Shown: positions 1 to 8,893, counted from the stretch's first letter. The stretch is 38,161 bases of DNA from Winogradskyella sp. (GCF_003712105.1 NZ_RHLG01000009.1:1-38161); one strand, 5' to 3'. Notes: generated by a model not told the origin, from the sequence alone. Translations and numbers: made by a program.

Positions 1-1537
1 GAGTTGTACCATCGACATCTGTTTTGTAAACTTTATAGTGCGAATTACCCTTGGATGCAACTTGAGGTAGATGCGTGATTGCAAACACTTGCATATTTTT
101 ACTCATTGTTTTCATAATATCTCCCATCTTATTTGATATCTCTCCGGAAACACCGGTATCAATTTCATCAAACATTATAGTCGGCAACTTCACATAATTA
201 GATAATATGCATTTAATTGCCAACATTATACGAGATAATTCTCCTCCAGAAGCTGTTTTTTTAAGTGTGTTAAACTGACTGCCTTTATTAGCTGCAAATA
301 AAAACTGAAGTTGATCTTTTCCACTAGTTGTAAATTCTTCCAATTCTATACATTGAACGTCCAACTTGGCATTAGGCATGCCCAACTCTGAAAGAAGTTG
401 TTCTAAATGAGATATAAACTCTGGTATTACCGCTACTCTATTAGCTCTTATAGTAATTGCTTTAGCATTGAGTTGACTCTTGAGGCCTTCAATTTTTAAT
501 TTAATTTCTGAAATATCTGTATCTAAATTTTCGGATGTGCTCACTTTTATTTCTAATTCATTTTTTAGTTGAATTAGCTCAGAAACATCTATTACGGAAT
601 GCTTTTGTAATAAAGTATTGATTACTTGGAGTTTACCATTAACGCGTTCTAACTCTAATGGATCACTTGATAGGTTTTCTTCTAGATTGGACAATTCTGA
701 TACTATGTCATCAAGCTCTATAGATGTACTTATTACGCGTGCTTCAATAGACTTATAGTCCTTGCCAAAATCACTAATATTGGACAGTTGTCTTTTAATC
801 TCATTAAGCTTATCCAATACACCCATTTCCTCTGAATTAAGTAATGATCTTGAATAATTCAGGGCTTCATTTATGGCTTCAACATTACTCAATTGCTCAT
901 AGCTAGCTTCAAGCTCTTCTAATTCACCAACTTTGAGTTGAGCTTCTGTAAGTTCGTTAAGTAAAAACACATTATAATCGTACTCTTTTTTAGCGTTTAT
1001 TAATGATGCTTCTAGTTCTGACAATTGATATAATAGTGATTTGTACTGCTTTAATTGGCTTCTATATCCATTTAATATTTCATCATTATTTGCTAGTGCA
1101 TCTATTACTTTTAACTGAAATGAATCATTAGTAAGCTCTAAGGTTTGATGCTGAGAATGTATATCTAAAATATAAGCACTTAAATTTGATAAACTTTCGA
1201 GATTTACAGGTGTGTCATTCACAAATGCTCTAGATTTACCTGAAGGTAATATCTCTCTACGTACTATGGTTTGCGTATCATAGTCTAAATCTTCATCTTT
1301 AAAAACAGTCTTTAAATCGTAGTTAGCTATATCAAACACCGCTTCAATAACACATTTCTTAGACTTGTTATTTATTTGACTCAAGTCAGCTCTTTTACCA
1401 AGAGCCAAAGATAATCCTCCAAGGAGTATTGACTTACCTGCACCGGTCTCTCCTGTAATAGCAGACAATCCATTATTGAATGAGATTTCTAACTCATCAA
1501 TTAAAGCATAGTTTTTAATTTTTAAAGAGGTCAGCAA
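1..1537 (-). CDS. recN: DNA repair protein RecN (truncated by window edge)
   Basis: RecN is an SMC-like ATPase that acts in recombinational repair of double-strand breaks. The first 512 codons are present; the C-terminal few dozen residues lie outside the window. The N-terminus reads LTSLKIKNYALIDELEISF, followed by the Walker A motif GETGAGKS. Near the left edge are the ABC signature region SGGELSRIMLAIK and the Walker B stretch IMFDEIDTGVSGEIS; a long coiled-coil region lies between. The start is a TTG at 1537-1535: no ATG fits, a stop lies about 30 bases upstream in frame, and translation from TTG gives the family N-terminus. It lies downstream of the porD-like gene on the same strand, but a TAnnTTTG box at 1560-1567 could give it its own promoter. 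Confidence 0.95.
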   Translation of the reverse strand, partial: MLTSLKIKNYALIDELEISFNNGLSAITGETGAGKSILLGGLSLALGKRADLSQINNKSKKCVIEAVFDIANYDLKTVFKDEDLDYDTQTIVRREILPSGKSRAFVNDTPVNLESLSNLSAYILDIHSQHQTLELTNDSFQLKVIDALANNDEILNGYRSQLKQYKSLLYQLSELEASLINAKKEYDYNVFLLNELTEAQLKVGELEELEASYEQLSNVEAINEALNYSRSLLNSEEMGVLDKLNEIKRQLSNISDFGKDYKSIEARVISTSIELDDIVSELSNLEENLSSDPLELERVNGKLQVINTLLQKHSVIDVSELIQLKNELEIKVSTSENLDTDISEIKLKIEGLKSQLNAKAITIRANRVAVIPEFISHLEQLLSELGMPNAKLDVQCIELEEFTTSGKDQLQFLFAANKGSQFNTLKKTASGGELSRIMLAIKCILSNYVKLPTIMFDEIDTGVSGEISNKMGDIMKTMSKNMQVFAITHLPQVASKGNSHYKVYKTDVDGTT

Positions 1538-1559
1538 TACAGAAGACTTTAATAGAATA

Positions 1560-1567
1560 CAAAATTA
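1560..1567 (-). promoter_or_regulatory. Candidate -7 promoter box for recN
   Basis: On the minus strand this reads TAATTTTG, an exact match to the Bacteroidota -7 consensus TAnnTTTG, 22 bases before the TTG start of recN. I see no clear TTG at the -33 position, so the call rests on one box. Confidence 0.4.
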
Positions 1568-1611
1568 CATTTTTGTGTTCTGTAAATTATAAAAATCTAA
1601 TTTTAATTAAG

Positions 1612-2499
1612 TTAGAATTTTATCTTATTCCACTTTGAAGCATGAATCGGTGCGACTTTATTAAGGACATTGATAGTTTCAGCGACATTGACGCTAGGTC
1701 CGCCACTAAATATTTTCTGAATTTCATTCGCTTTTGAGTCGAAGAAGACACGCATTAAAAATGAGTTTGGTCTTCTAGAATGCATTTGTTGTAAGTCTCT
1801 TATAGATGCCGCAATTACTCCTTTGCTATTCTTTGCATTTTTGTGCATTAAGTCCAAACCATCTCTATGGTATTTGTAGAGTGTGGACCTAAATTCTTTG
1901 TATGTAGGTGATAAAATGTTATCAATTAAAGCAAAACGTGATTGCAATCCATCTTCTAATTTCCAACCAGGAGCATTTCCTTGCTGAGAATAGTTAGCAA
2001 TTGTCTGTGCTTGCCTGTAGTATTCATTACCTCCATTGGGTGCAAAAGTATCTGCATCCATGCCCAACATCATAAAAACATGAAAAGTAAGAACAGAAAT
2101 TAGATTAGACTCATATTGGTTTTTATTGAATACTAAATTTTGAAACTCGATATATTGAAAAACAAACTCTTTATCATTAAAGGTGTATACAGGTGTATTA
2201 TATGTAGAGCCATATACTGGTCTTGAAGCTTGGACCTGCAAGGTAGCGGAAAACGCATCGTTATTGTAATTTTGCACATTAATAACCATACTGCAATCTA
2301 TGCGTTCTTGAACCTTAAACTCTTTATTTGTCCATTGGGTATTATTTATAAATTCTGTTAATTGACGCTCCAGTGTCTTAAATACTACATTATTATCATT
2401 ACCTGTTTGTTGGGCAATTACAGTAACTGTACAGTTAAGCTCCTGAGCCATAGCGACTACTGGAAGAAACAGAAAAAGGACGACATATAACTTACGCAT
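1612..2499 (-). CDS. porD: DUF4835 / PorD-like protein, associated with type IX secretion
   Basis: A 295-residue secreted protein with a signal peptide (about residues 1-18, ending AMA before QELNC). The mature N-terminus, with ELNCTVTV and QQTGN followed by a segment about assembling a tip-to-tail domain, is typical of DUF4835. I recall that some pipelines name this family PorD of the type IX secretion system; that name comes from memory and the role is less well established than for PorKLMN. It overlaps the end of coaBC by 8 bases, so the two are probably co-transcribed and translationally coupled. The family commonly sits between coaBC and recN in Flavobacteria, as here. Confidence 0.8.
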   Translation of the reverse strand: MRKLYVVLFLFLPVVAMAQELNCTVTVIAQQTGNDNNVVFKTLERQLTEFINNTQWTNKEFKVQERIDCSMVINVQNYNNDAFSATLQVQASRPVYGSTYNTPVYTFNDKEFVFQYIEFQNLVFNKNQYESNLISVLTFHVFMMLGMDADTFAPNGGNEYYRQAQTIANYSQQGNAPGWKLEDGLQSRFALIDNILSPTYKEFRSTLYKYHRDGLDLMHKNAKNSKGVIAASIRDLQQMHSRRPNSFLMRVFFDSKANEIQKIFSGGPSVNVAETINVLNKVAPIHASKWNKIKF

Positions 2500-3703
2500 G
2501 TATTTGCTTTAAAATTTGTTGAATTAAATCTTCGGCAACTTGTGACTTAGATTTAAGTTTATTATCAATAATCTCGTTAGATTTTGTTATAAATGTAACT
2601 TTATTTGTGGATACTCCAAAACCTGCACCTTCATCTTTTAAGGAGTTAAGGACTATTAAATCTAAATTTTTGGACTTTAATTTTCCTTTGGCATGCTCGA
2701 GCTCATTATTAGTTTCTAATGCAAAACCAACTAAAAATTGATTCCTTTTTTGCTCACCAAGAGATTTTAAAATATCCTTTGTTTTTTCTAACTCTATAGT
2801 AAACGATGCATCTTTCTTTTTTATTTTCTTATCCGCAACTTGTTTTGGTCTATAATCCGCAACTGCAGCTGAAAGAATTGCGATATCGATATATTGATAA
2901 TGTTTATGCACCTCATCGTACATATCTTGAGCACTAACAACTGGAAAAACTGAAATTTGATTATGGTCTACTTTCTGATGCGTTGGCCCAGAGATTAAAA
3001 CTACCTCGGCGCCATTATTTGCAGCAGCTTTAGCAATCTCAAAACCCATTTTACCACTGGAGTGATTTCCTATAAATCTTACAGGGTCTAGCGCTTCATA
3101 AGTTGGTCCTGCAGTAATTAAAACCTTTTTTCCTTTTAAAGGAAGTTTATCTAAAATATTGGCTTCAATAAAAGCAACAATAGCTTCTGGTTCTGCCATG
3201 CGACCTTCACCAACAAGACCACTTGCTAACTCACCACTAGTAGCAGGAATCATTGTATTTCCATACGATTGAAGCTTGTCAAATGATGTTTTTGTGGATT
3301 CGTGTTTATACATATCCAAATCCATTGCTGGTGCAAAATAAACAGGACATTTTGCAGACAAATAGGTTGCCAATAGTAGGTTATCGCAAGTACCATTTGC
3401 CATTTTTGACATGGTGTTTGCTGTAGCTGGAGCAATAACAAACAAATCTGCCCATAAGCCAAGCTCTACATGATTGTTCCACATCGCATTGTCATCTTCA
3501 TCATTTGTAAAGGACGAATGCACTGGGTTTTTAGAAAGTGTAGAAAGTGTAAGTGGTGTAATAAAATCCTTAGAAGCAGGTGTCATTATGACTTGGACAT
3601 TGGCACCTGCTTTTATGAATTGCCTTACCAGATGCGCTGTTTTGTAGGCTGCAATTCCAGCGGTAACACCTAGTAAAATATTTTTGTCTTTAAGAATAGA
3701 CAT
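2492..3703 (-). CDS. coaBC: Bifunctional phosphopantothenoylcysteine decarboxylase / phosphopantothenate-cysteine ligase
   Basis: This enzyme performs two consecutive steps of coenzyme A synthesis: it joins cysteine to 4'-phosphopantothenate and then decarboxylates the product. The N-terminal flavoprotein CoaC half (about residues 1-180) shows LLGVTAGIAAYK, the PATANT segment, the PAMDLDMY region and the GTCDNLL cysteine loop. The C-terminal CoaB half starts near residue 190 with VLITAGPTYEALDPVRFIGN and HSSGKMG, and carries a lysine-rich KIKKKD stretch. The 403-residue length is normal. It lies 7 bases after rpoZ and overlaps the downstream porD-like gene by 8 bases, which indicates one operon. 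Confidence 0.96.
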   Translation of the reverse strand: MSILKDKNILLGVTAGIAAYKTAHLVRQFIKAGANVQVIMTPASKDFITPLTLSTLSKNPVHSSFTNDEDDNAMWNNHVELGLWADLFVIAPATANTMSKMANGTCDNLLLATYLSAKCPVYFAPAMDLDMYKHESTKTSFDKLQSYGNTMIPATSGELASGLVGEGRMAEPEAIVAFIEANILDKLPLKGKKVLITAGPTYEALDPVRFIGNHSSGKMGFEIAKAAANNGAEVVLISGPTHQKVDHNQISVFPVVSAQDMYDEVHKHYQYIDIAILSAAVADYRPKQVADKKIKKKDASFTIELEKTKDILKSLGEQKRNQFLVGFALETNNELEHAKGKLKSKNLDLIVLNSLKDEGAGFGVSTNKVTFITKSNEIIDNKLKSKSQVAEDLIQQILKQIHA

Positions 3704-3710
3704 TTAAAGG

Positions 3711-4037
3711 TTATTCCTGAGTATCCTCAGTATTTCTGTGATATATCTTATCCTCTAACCACTCTTTTACGGCTAAAGCGTGTGGCTTAGGTAATTTTTC
3801 ATAGAACTTAGAAACTTCAATTTGTTCTTTGTTTTCAAAAATTTCTTCTAAACTGTCATTGTAAGTGGCAAACTCCTCTAACTTGTCTATAAGCTCACGT
3901 CTTATATCGGTATTAATTTGTTCTGCGCGTTTTGCAATAACGGAAATAGCTTCATAAATGTTTCCAGTTGGCTCATCAATCTCGTTTCTGTTATAAGTTA
4001 ACGTTGTAACTGGTGCATCGGTTTTCTTTAAATCCAT
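3711..4037 (-). CDS. rpoZ: DNA-directed RNA polymerase omega subunit, Bacteroidota type
   Basis: This 108-residue protein is the omega subunit, which helps assemble RNA polymerase. The N-terminal MDLKKTDAPVTTLTYNRNEI, the segment TGNIYEAISVIAKRAEQIN and the acidic C-terminus match the lineage-specific omega found in Bacteroidetes, which is longer and more divergent than that of Proteobacteria. It sits 11 bases after bamD and 7 before coaBC on the same strand. Pairing omega with coaBC resembles the rpoZ-coaBC neighbourhood of other bacteria, which supports the call. Confidence 0.9.
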   Translation of the reverse strand: MDLKKTDAPVTTLTYNRNEIDEPTGNIYEAISVIAKRAEQINTDIRRELIDKLEEFATYNDSLEEIFENKEQIEVSKFYEKLPKPHALAVKEWLEDKIYHRNTEDTQE

Positions 4038-4048
4038 CTTTATTGTGA

Positions 4049-4855
4049 TTAACTTTTTGTATCTGTATCTGTTAAATTTTTCTCTCTTTCCAACTCTTCT
4101 TTTAGACGATTTGCTTCATCTAAATATTTGGTGTTCGGGTATGCACTTACTAGTGCTCTATAGTCTGCTAATGCTATATTAATACGATCTTGCTTAAGTT
4201 CTTTAATACTTAATATAGCAAGATTATATTCTGAATTAAATCTATAATATAGGGCATCTTCCTTTAAGCTAGTGCCTGGAAAATCTAGTAAAAAATTATT
4301 GAACGATTTAATCGAAGCCTTGTAGTCGTAAATTCTATTATACTGTTTAGCAATTTCAAAAGCCTTTTTCTCAAGCTTATAATCTAACTCTTTCACTAAT
4401 ACATTTACTTCTTGTAAATATTTAGAATCAGGATATGAGTTGATAAATAATTGCAGTTTCTCGATAGCTTTTACTGTTTCCTCTTTTTCTTTCGAATAAA
4501 TGGGAGATTCTTCATAGTAGCTTTTTGCTGACAAAAATGCTGCTTCTTCAACTTTTTCACTATTTGGGTAAGAGTTCACAAATTGCTCGAATCTGTAGGC
4601 TGACAAGTAGTATTGCTCTAACTGAAAAAAGCAATCAGCATGCATAAACATGAGCTTTTCTGCTTGTGGTTTACCTCTGTACTTAGGCACTATTTGCTCA
4701 AATAGTCTGTTGGCCTTTTTGTACTTTTTAGCGTCATATAATTCTGTACCTAATTCAAACTTCAAAGCAGTATCTTCAGATTTCATTGCCTTCTGAAAAT
4801 CATTACATGAGTTAAATACAATTAACAATACTAATATAGAAAGTGCTTTTTTCAT
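4049..4855 (-). CDS. bamD: Outer membrane assembly lipoprotein BamD
   Basis: BamD is a periplasm-facing outer-membrane lipoprotein of the BAM complex that inserts beta-barrel proteins. The start at 4855 gives MKKALSILVLLIVFNSC, a lipoprotein signal with its modified Cys at residue 17; an upstream in-frame ATG at 4885 would put ten residues ahead of this signal and is less likely. The mature protein is rich in tetratricopeptide-like helices, for example YDAKKYKKANRLFEQIVPKY, YYLSAYRFEQFVNSYPNSEK and LQLFINSYPDSKYL. The length of 268 residues is normal. It heads the bamD-rpoZ-coaBC-porD run, with a TAnnTTTG box just upstream. Confidence 0.93.
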   Translation of the reverse strand: MKKALSILVLLIVFNSCNDFQKAMKSEDTALKFELGTELYDAKKYKKANRLFEQIVPKYRGKPQAEKLMFMHADCFFQLEQYYLSAYRFEQFVNSYPNSEKVEEAAFLSAKSYYEESPIYSKEKEETVKAIEKLQLFINSYPDSKYLQEVNVLVKELDYKLEKKAFEIAKQYNRIYDYKASIKSFNNFLLDFPGTSLKEDALYYRFNSEYNLAILSIKELKQDRINIALADYRALVSAYPNTKYLDEANRLKEELEREKNLTDTDTKS

Positions 4856-4872
4856 AAACTTAAAACAGTGTG

Positions 4873-4880
4873 CAAAAGTA
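4873..4880 (-). promoter_or_regulatory. Candidate promoter of the bamD-rpoZ-coaBC-porD operon
   Basis: The minus strand reads TACTTTTG, a full match to TAnnTTTG, 17 bases before the bamD ATG. A TTTG at 4908-4905 lies about 24 bases further upstream and could serve as the -33 element. With this promoter the upstream ATG at 4885 would not be transcribed, which supports the start at 4855. Confidence 0.5.
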
Positions 4881-4963
4881 TGCATTAATAACGGATTTTA
4901 AAAACAAAAATTTTGCTCTAAAATACAGGCTTATAACTACGAAATAAGGACTTTAAAAGAAGT

Positions 4964-5848
4964 TTAACGTTTACCTAACCGTTGAAGTTCATTATTAATA
5001 GCATTTTTTAAATCTAAAGATGCTTCAACTAGTGGTAATCTGACATACGAATTACTGATTCCTAAGCTGTTAAGAACAGCTTTAATTCCTGCAGGATTGT
5101 TCTCTGAAAAGATTTGACCAGTAATTGTCATTAGATCATAATGTGTTTTATAGGCTACTTTTGCATTACCTGCAATTCCTTGTCTTATCATTTCGGAAAA
5201 TTCTTTTGGTAACGCTTGACCAATTACAGATATAACTCCCGATCCTCCAGCCAATGCAACAGATAAAGCCAAGTCGTCATCACCAGATATCACATGAAAA
5301 CCTTCTGGTTTGTCTTTAATCAGTTCTAAATATTGTGCAACATTATTACCTGCTTCTTTAACTGCGATTATATTTTCAAATTCTCTGGCGAGTCTTAATG
5401 TTGTTTCAGGAAGCATATTTTTTGAAGTACGTCCAGGTACATTGTACAAAATTATTGGTTTTGGAGAAGCTGTGGCAATGGCTTTAAAATGCTGATATAA
5501 TCCTTCTTGAGTTGGTTTACTGTAGTAAGGTGAAACTGATAAAATGGCATCAATACTAGTTAAATCTGTAGCATTTATTTCTTCAATAATAGATTGCGTA
5601 TTATTGCCACCTATACCTAACACCAAAGGCAAACGTCCATTATTAACCTTTGTAATATGAGCAGTAATAGCTTTCTTTTCTTCGGCATTAATTGTAACGC
5701 TCTCACCAGTTGTGCCACTAATTACCAGATACTCAATGCCATTAGATATATTATATTCTACTAACGTGCTTAGTGCATCATAATCAACAGATAAATCTTC
5801 TTTAAAAGGTGTTATAAGTGCCACACCTGTACCAACAAATTTGCTCAT
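4964..5848 (-). CDS. dapA: 4-hydroxy-tetrahydrodipicolinate synthase
   Basis: DapA condenses pyruvate with aspartate semialdehyde, the first committed step to diaminopimelate and lysine. The 294-residue TIM-barrel protein has the GTTGES motif at residues 45-50, the catalytic tyrosine in ILYNVPGRT (Tyr135), and the Schiff-base lysine in AVKEAGN (Lys164). ISGDDDLALSVALAGGSGVISV near the C-terminal end also fits. It starts 1 base after the DUF6913 gene stops, so the two are an operon. No clear intrinsic terminator follows, so transcription could run on towards bamD, although bamD has its own promoter box. Confidence 0.97.
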   Translation of the reverse strand: MSKFVGTGVALITPFKEDLSVDYDALSTLVEYNISNGIEYLVISGTTGESVTINAEEKKAITAHITKVNNGRLPLVLGIGGNNTQSIIEEINATDLTSIDAILSVSPYYSKPTQEGLYQHFKAIATASPKPIILYNVPGRTSKNMLPETTLRLAREFENIIAVKEAGNNVAQYLELIKDKPEGFHVISGDDDLALSVALAGGSGVISVIGQALPKEFSEMIRQGIAGNAKVAYKTHYDLMTITGQIFSENNPAGIKAVLNSLGISNSYVRLPLVEASLDLKNAINNELQRLGKR

Positions 5849-5849
5849 A

Positions 5850-6368
5850 TTATAATTTATTTAATATGGTTAAGTATTTTTTAAGTTCGGTCGTAAAGAC
5901 TTCAAAATTATTAGGGTTCACTTCTATTATTAAATCATACAAGCGTTCATCTTCATTAGAGATGCCTACTTTAAAATTTGACTTCGACATCGCCGCAATT
6001 TGAATTAATTCTATGTCATTTGCTAAAAAATAACATATTAACACATCAAAGTTTGTTTTTGTAAAATTCTCTAACTCTATATTTTTTAGTTTACCTCGCC
6101 ATCCAAAATCAGAACTTCTATATATATTATCCCATGTGTTATGCTGGGTTTCTTTTGAATCTGAAAATGCAAAAAAACTGAGTTTAGAACTTAATATCCC
6201 TATAGAATTAAAGAACTTTTCTATTACTTCATAGTCTTTAAACTCAGATTCGTTTAAAAGTACACCTACAGAATTAATCGTTTCGTTGCTAATAACACCT
6301 TCACGGTTCATTAGCATTTTGTTAATATATTTTTGATTTGATTTTTCTTTAAATGCCTTTAAAATCAT
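5850..6368 (-). CDS. DUF6913-like protein upstream of dapA
   Basis: A 172-residue protein with no signal peptide or membrane segment. It starts MILKAFKEKSNQKYINKML and contains VGVLLNESEF, the aromatic stretch SSDFGWRGKL and FDVLICYFLANDIELI. Small proteins of this size next to dapA are common in Flavobacteriaceae, and I believe the family is DUF6913, from memory of the family rather than a search. The function is unknown. Tight coupling with dapA (1-base gap) suggests co-expression. A TAnnTTTG box at 6387-6394 would serve both genes. Confidence 0.7.
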   Translation of the reverse strand: MILKAFKEKSNQKYINKMLMNREGVISNETINSVGVLLNESEFKDYEVIEKFFNSIGILSSKLSFFAFSDSKETQHNTWDNIYRSSDFGWRGKLKNIELENFTKTNFDVLICYFLANDIELIQIAAMSKSNFKVGISNEDERLYDLIIEVNPNNFEVFTTELKKYLTILNKL

Positions 6369-6386
6369 TTATATTTAGACTTTGTG

Positions 6387-6394
6387 CAAATTTA
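6387..6394 (-). promoter_or_regulatory. Candidate -7 box for the DUF6913-dapA operon
   Basis: The minus strand reads TAAATTTG, matching TAnnTTTG, 18 bases before the start codon at 6368. It lies in the 73-base divergent space shared with the 5'-nucleotidase C-domain gene. No good -33 TTG is visible. Confidence 0.42.
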
Positions 6395-6441
6395 ACAAAA
6401 GTGCCTACACTTTATAGTTAAGAAATCATAAGTTAGTTAAA

Positions 6442-7200
6442 ATGAAAAGCAGACTTATACTAATATTAACAACTATATTATTTATAACTAGTTGTAAACA
6501 AGACCATTCTATTAACAAAATTGTTGGTAAAAGAAATTCCATTACCGATAGCTTACAAACCAATAAAGACATTGAAGCTTTTATAAAGCCCTATCGCCAA
6601 AGTGTAAATAGGGATTTAGACAGCGTAATTGCTTACTCTGTAAATACGATTGCTAAAACTGATGGAGAGTTGAATACTGCAATTGGTAACTTTATGGCTG
6701 ATGCCGTTTTGGAAATGGCGAATCCTGTCTTTAATAAAAGGACAACTAAAGACATCGACATGGTTATATTGAATCATGGTGGTATTCGTTCTATCATTTC
6801 TGAAGGAAATATTACTAGTAGAACTGCGTATGAAGTTATGCCTTTTGATAACTCTGTTGTTGTAACTACGATGAAGGGGCAACAAGTTAAAGATATGTTA
6901 GACTTTTTAGCTACAAAAAAGAGAGCACATCCAATCTCAAACCTTAAACTTACCCTAAATAATGATTATAGCATTAATAGTGCATTAATTGCCGGTGTCG
7001 AAATTGATTACAGTAAAACCTATCATGTGGCCACTAACGATTATCTATACAATGGTGGAAGCAGAATGCACTTTTTAAAAACCAAGGATACACTCTATGA
7101 TTTAGATTATAAGATCAGAAATCTATTAATAGATTATTTTAAAAAGATTGACACCTTAAAGCCAACTATTGACGATAGATTTATTAGACTAAAAGATTAA
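6442..7200 (+). CDS. 5'-nucleotidase C-terminal domain lipoprotein
   Basis: A 252-residue lipoprotein (signal LILILTTILFITSC, lipid-bearing Cys near residue 18) made up only of the C-terminal domain of UshA-type 5'-nucleotidases. Family motifs are NHGGIRSIISEGNIT, the substrate-side segment AYEVMPFDNSVVV and VATNDYLYNGG. In UshA this domain binds the nucleotide while the N-terminal domain carries the metals. Here the metal domain is encoded by the next gene, 6 bases downstream. The two proteins probably act together in the periplasm to release phosphate and nucleosides from nucleotides; this pairing is inferred from context. Confidence 0.9.
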   Translation: MKSRLILILTTILFITSCKQDHSINKIVGKRNSITDSLQTNKDIEAFIKPYRQSVNRDLDSVIAYSVNTIAKTDGELNTAIGNFMADAVLEMANPVFNKRTTKDIDMVILNHGGIRSIISEGNITSRTAYEVMPFDNSVVVTTMKGQQVKDMLDFLATKKRAHPISNLKLTLNNDYSINSALIAGVEIDYSKTYHVATNDYLYNGGSRMHFLKTKDTLYDLDYKIRNLLIDYFKKIDTLKPTIDDRFIRLKD

Positions 7201-7206
7201 CAACCT

Positions 7207-8124
7207 ATGAACCGTAGAAAATTTTTACAACAAACTACTGCAGCCGGAGCGCTTGTTGGTCTTGGCGGATTAACATTATCTTCATTTAAGCACGATAACA
7301 TCCTAAAAAGAATAACCATTTTACATACCAACGACGTGCATAGCCATATTGATCCCTTTAGTGCTAGTGATGGTAGAAATGCAAATAAAGGTGGTGTAGC
7401 TAGAAGAGCAACATTAATTGAGTCTATTCGAAAAGAAAATCCAAATACGCTACTACTAGATGCTGGTGATATTTTTCAAGGTACACCGTATTTTAATTAT
7501 TATGGTGGCGAATTAGAGTTTAAGCTTATGAGTATGCTTAAATACGATTTAGCAACAATAGGAAATCATGATTTTGATAATGGAATTGACGGTTTATATG
7601 CCCAACTTCCAAATGCAAAGTTTGATTTTGTGTCTGCTAACTATGATTTTAAAAACACTGTTTTAGATACTCATGTTAAGCCCTATAAGACCTTTAATAA
7701 AAACGGAATTAAGATCGGTGTTTTTGGCTTAGGTATTGAACTTGAAGGCCTTGTAGGTAAAAAGCTTTATAAGGAGACCGTGTACAATAATCCTATAGAA
7801 ATTGCACAAGACATGTCTCGCATCTTAAAAGAAGAACAAAAGTGTGATTTAATTATATGCTTATCGCACTTAGGCTACTATTATAAAAATAACCCTGAAA
7901 TAGTTTCGGATTTAGTTTTAGCCAGACAGACCAAAGATATAGACTTAATTATTGGTGGTCATACCCATACTTTTTTACCAAAACCTACAATAGAGAAAAA
8001 CAGTAAAGGTGAAAATGTATTGGTTAACCAAGTCGGTTGTTATGGACTTTATTTAGGTCAGATCGATTTCTATTTCAGCCCTAACGAAGAGAAAAAGGCC
8101 AAAGGGACAACTATTATAGTCTAG
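7207..8124 (+). CDS. 5'-nucleotidase metallophosphatase domain protein with Tat signal
   Basis: This 305-residue protein is the N-terminal metallophosphoesterase domain of UshA-type nucleotidases. The metal-binding motifs are all present: ILHTNDVHSH near residue 38, LLDAGDIFQG, IGNHDFDNG and GGHTHTF. The N-terminus NRRKFLQQTTAAGALVGLGG has a twin-arginine motif, so the protein should be exported folded through the Tat system. Its partner, the C-domain lipoprotein 6 bases upstream, carries a lipoprotein signal instead, so the two halves would leave the cytoplasm by different routes. It lacks any C-terminal nucleotide-binding domain. Confidence 0.92.
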   Translation: MNRRKFLQQTTAAGALVGLGGLTLSSFKHDNILKRITILHTNDVHSHIDPFSASDGRNANKGGVARRATLIESIRKENPNTLLLDAGDIFQGTPYFNYYGGELEFKLMSMLKYDLATIGNHDFDNGIDGLYAQLPNAKFDFVSANYDFKNTVLDTHVKPYKTFNKNGIKIGVFGLGIELEGLVGKKLYKETVYNNPIEIAQDMSRILKEEQKCDLIICLSHLGYYYKNNPEIVSDLVLARQTKDIDLIIGGHTHTFLPKPTIEKNSKGENVLVNQVGCYGLYLGQIDFYFSPNEEKKAKGTTIIV

Positions 8125-8130
8125 TTATAA

Positions 8131-8865
8131 TTAATTGTTTGGTAGCAAATTAAAATCTTCAACTCTCTCATGTTTAAGCTTTGATTGAAGGTAAAGAAAC
8201 AGAAAGGCAAGCACTAAAAACACTGAATATATAGCTGCTAAATGCACCATGTCTTCAACATAATAATATGCCAACTGAATCATTTCCGAAAAGAAAATAA
8301 ACATGGTCGCTATAAAAAATAGCATTGCTTTATTATCATCTTTGTGCATATAGTTGATTAAGGCAATAGAAACCAACGCCATAACAACTACATTGTACAA
8401 AAATTCAGTAACATATTCAGAAGTACTTAATTGATTTTGAGCTGTTTCAGTAATTAAAGTAACGCAGAACACACCAAGAATTGCGAGTATAGCAATTGTT
8501 ACTGGGAATCGTTTAATAATATCCTTAAAATTCATAGTAATTGTACAACGCAATATCAAAAACACATATGCAAGCATGTATAAAAAATTACCCACATAAT
8601 AATTATAATCAATAGAATCAGTAGTCAAAGTGACAAAATTAGCACCTAAAGATATGATTTCCGAAATCGTAAACGTTATTAAAAAATATAAAAGATATGG
8701 TCGTCTACTGAGTTTGCCTCTTATATATAAAAACGTGAACAGTAATAGTAATACTGTACTAGCAATATCAGCATAAAATACCAGTTGTTGAACCTCGAGA
8801 ATTATAAAAGCAACACTCAAAATTACTAACACAATTTTTAGTAATTTGTTGATTATCATATTCAT
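8131..8865 (-). CDS. Multi-pass membrane protein of unknown function
   Basis: A 244-residue hydrophobic protein with about seven or eight predicted membrane segments, for example ILSVAFIILEVQQLVFY, IASTVLLLLFTFLYI, FPVTIAILAILGVFCVTLI, AMLFFIATMFIFFSEMIQL and AIYSVFLVLAFLFLYL. The layout recalls YhhN/TMEM86-like proteins, which include lysoplasmalogenases, but I do not see motifs firm enough to assign it. The start could be Met1 or Met3. It converges on the nucleotidase gene with 6 bases between stops, and has its own TAnnTTTG box upstream, so it is probably transcribed alone. Confidence 0.8.
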   Translation of the reverse strand: MNMIINKLLKIVLVILSVAFIILEVQQLVFYADIASTVLLLLFTFLYIRGKLSRRPYLLYFLITFTISEIISLGANFVTLTTDSIDYNYYVGNFLYMLAYVFLILRCTITMNFKDIIKRFPVTIAILAILGVFCVTLITETAQNQLSTSEYVTEFLYNVVVMALVSIALINYMHKDDNKAMLFFIATMFIFFSEMIQLAYYYVEDMVHLAAIYSVFLVLAFLFLYLQSKLKHERVEDFNLLPNN

Positions 8866-8885
8866 TAATCATTAAATAGCTAGGG

Positions 8886-8893
8886 CAAACATA
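8886..8893 (-). promoter_or_regulatory. Candidate -7 box for the membrane protein gene
   Basis: The minus strand reads TATGTTTG, matching TAnnTTTG, 20 bases before the start at 8865. The space to ligA is AT-rich and holds no clear terminator, so readthrough from ligA is also possible. Confidence 0.42.
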
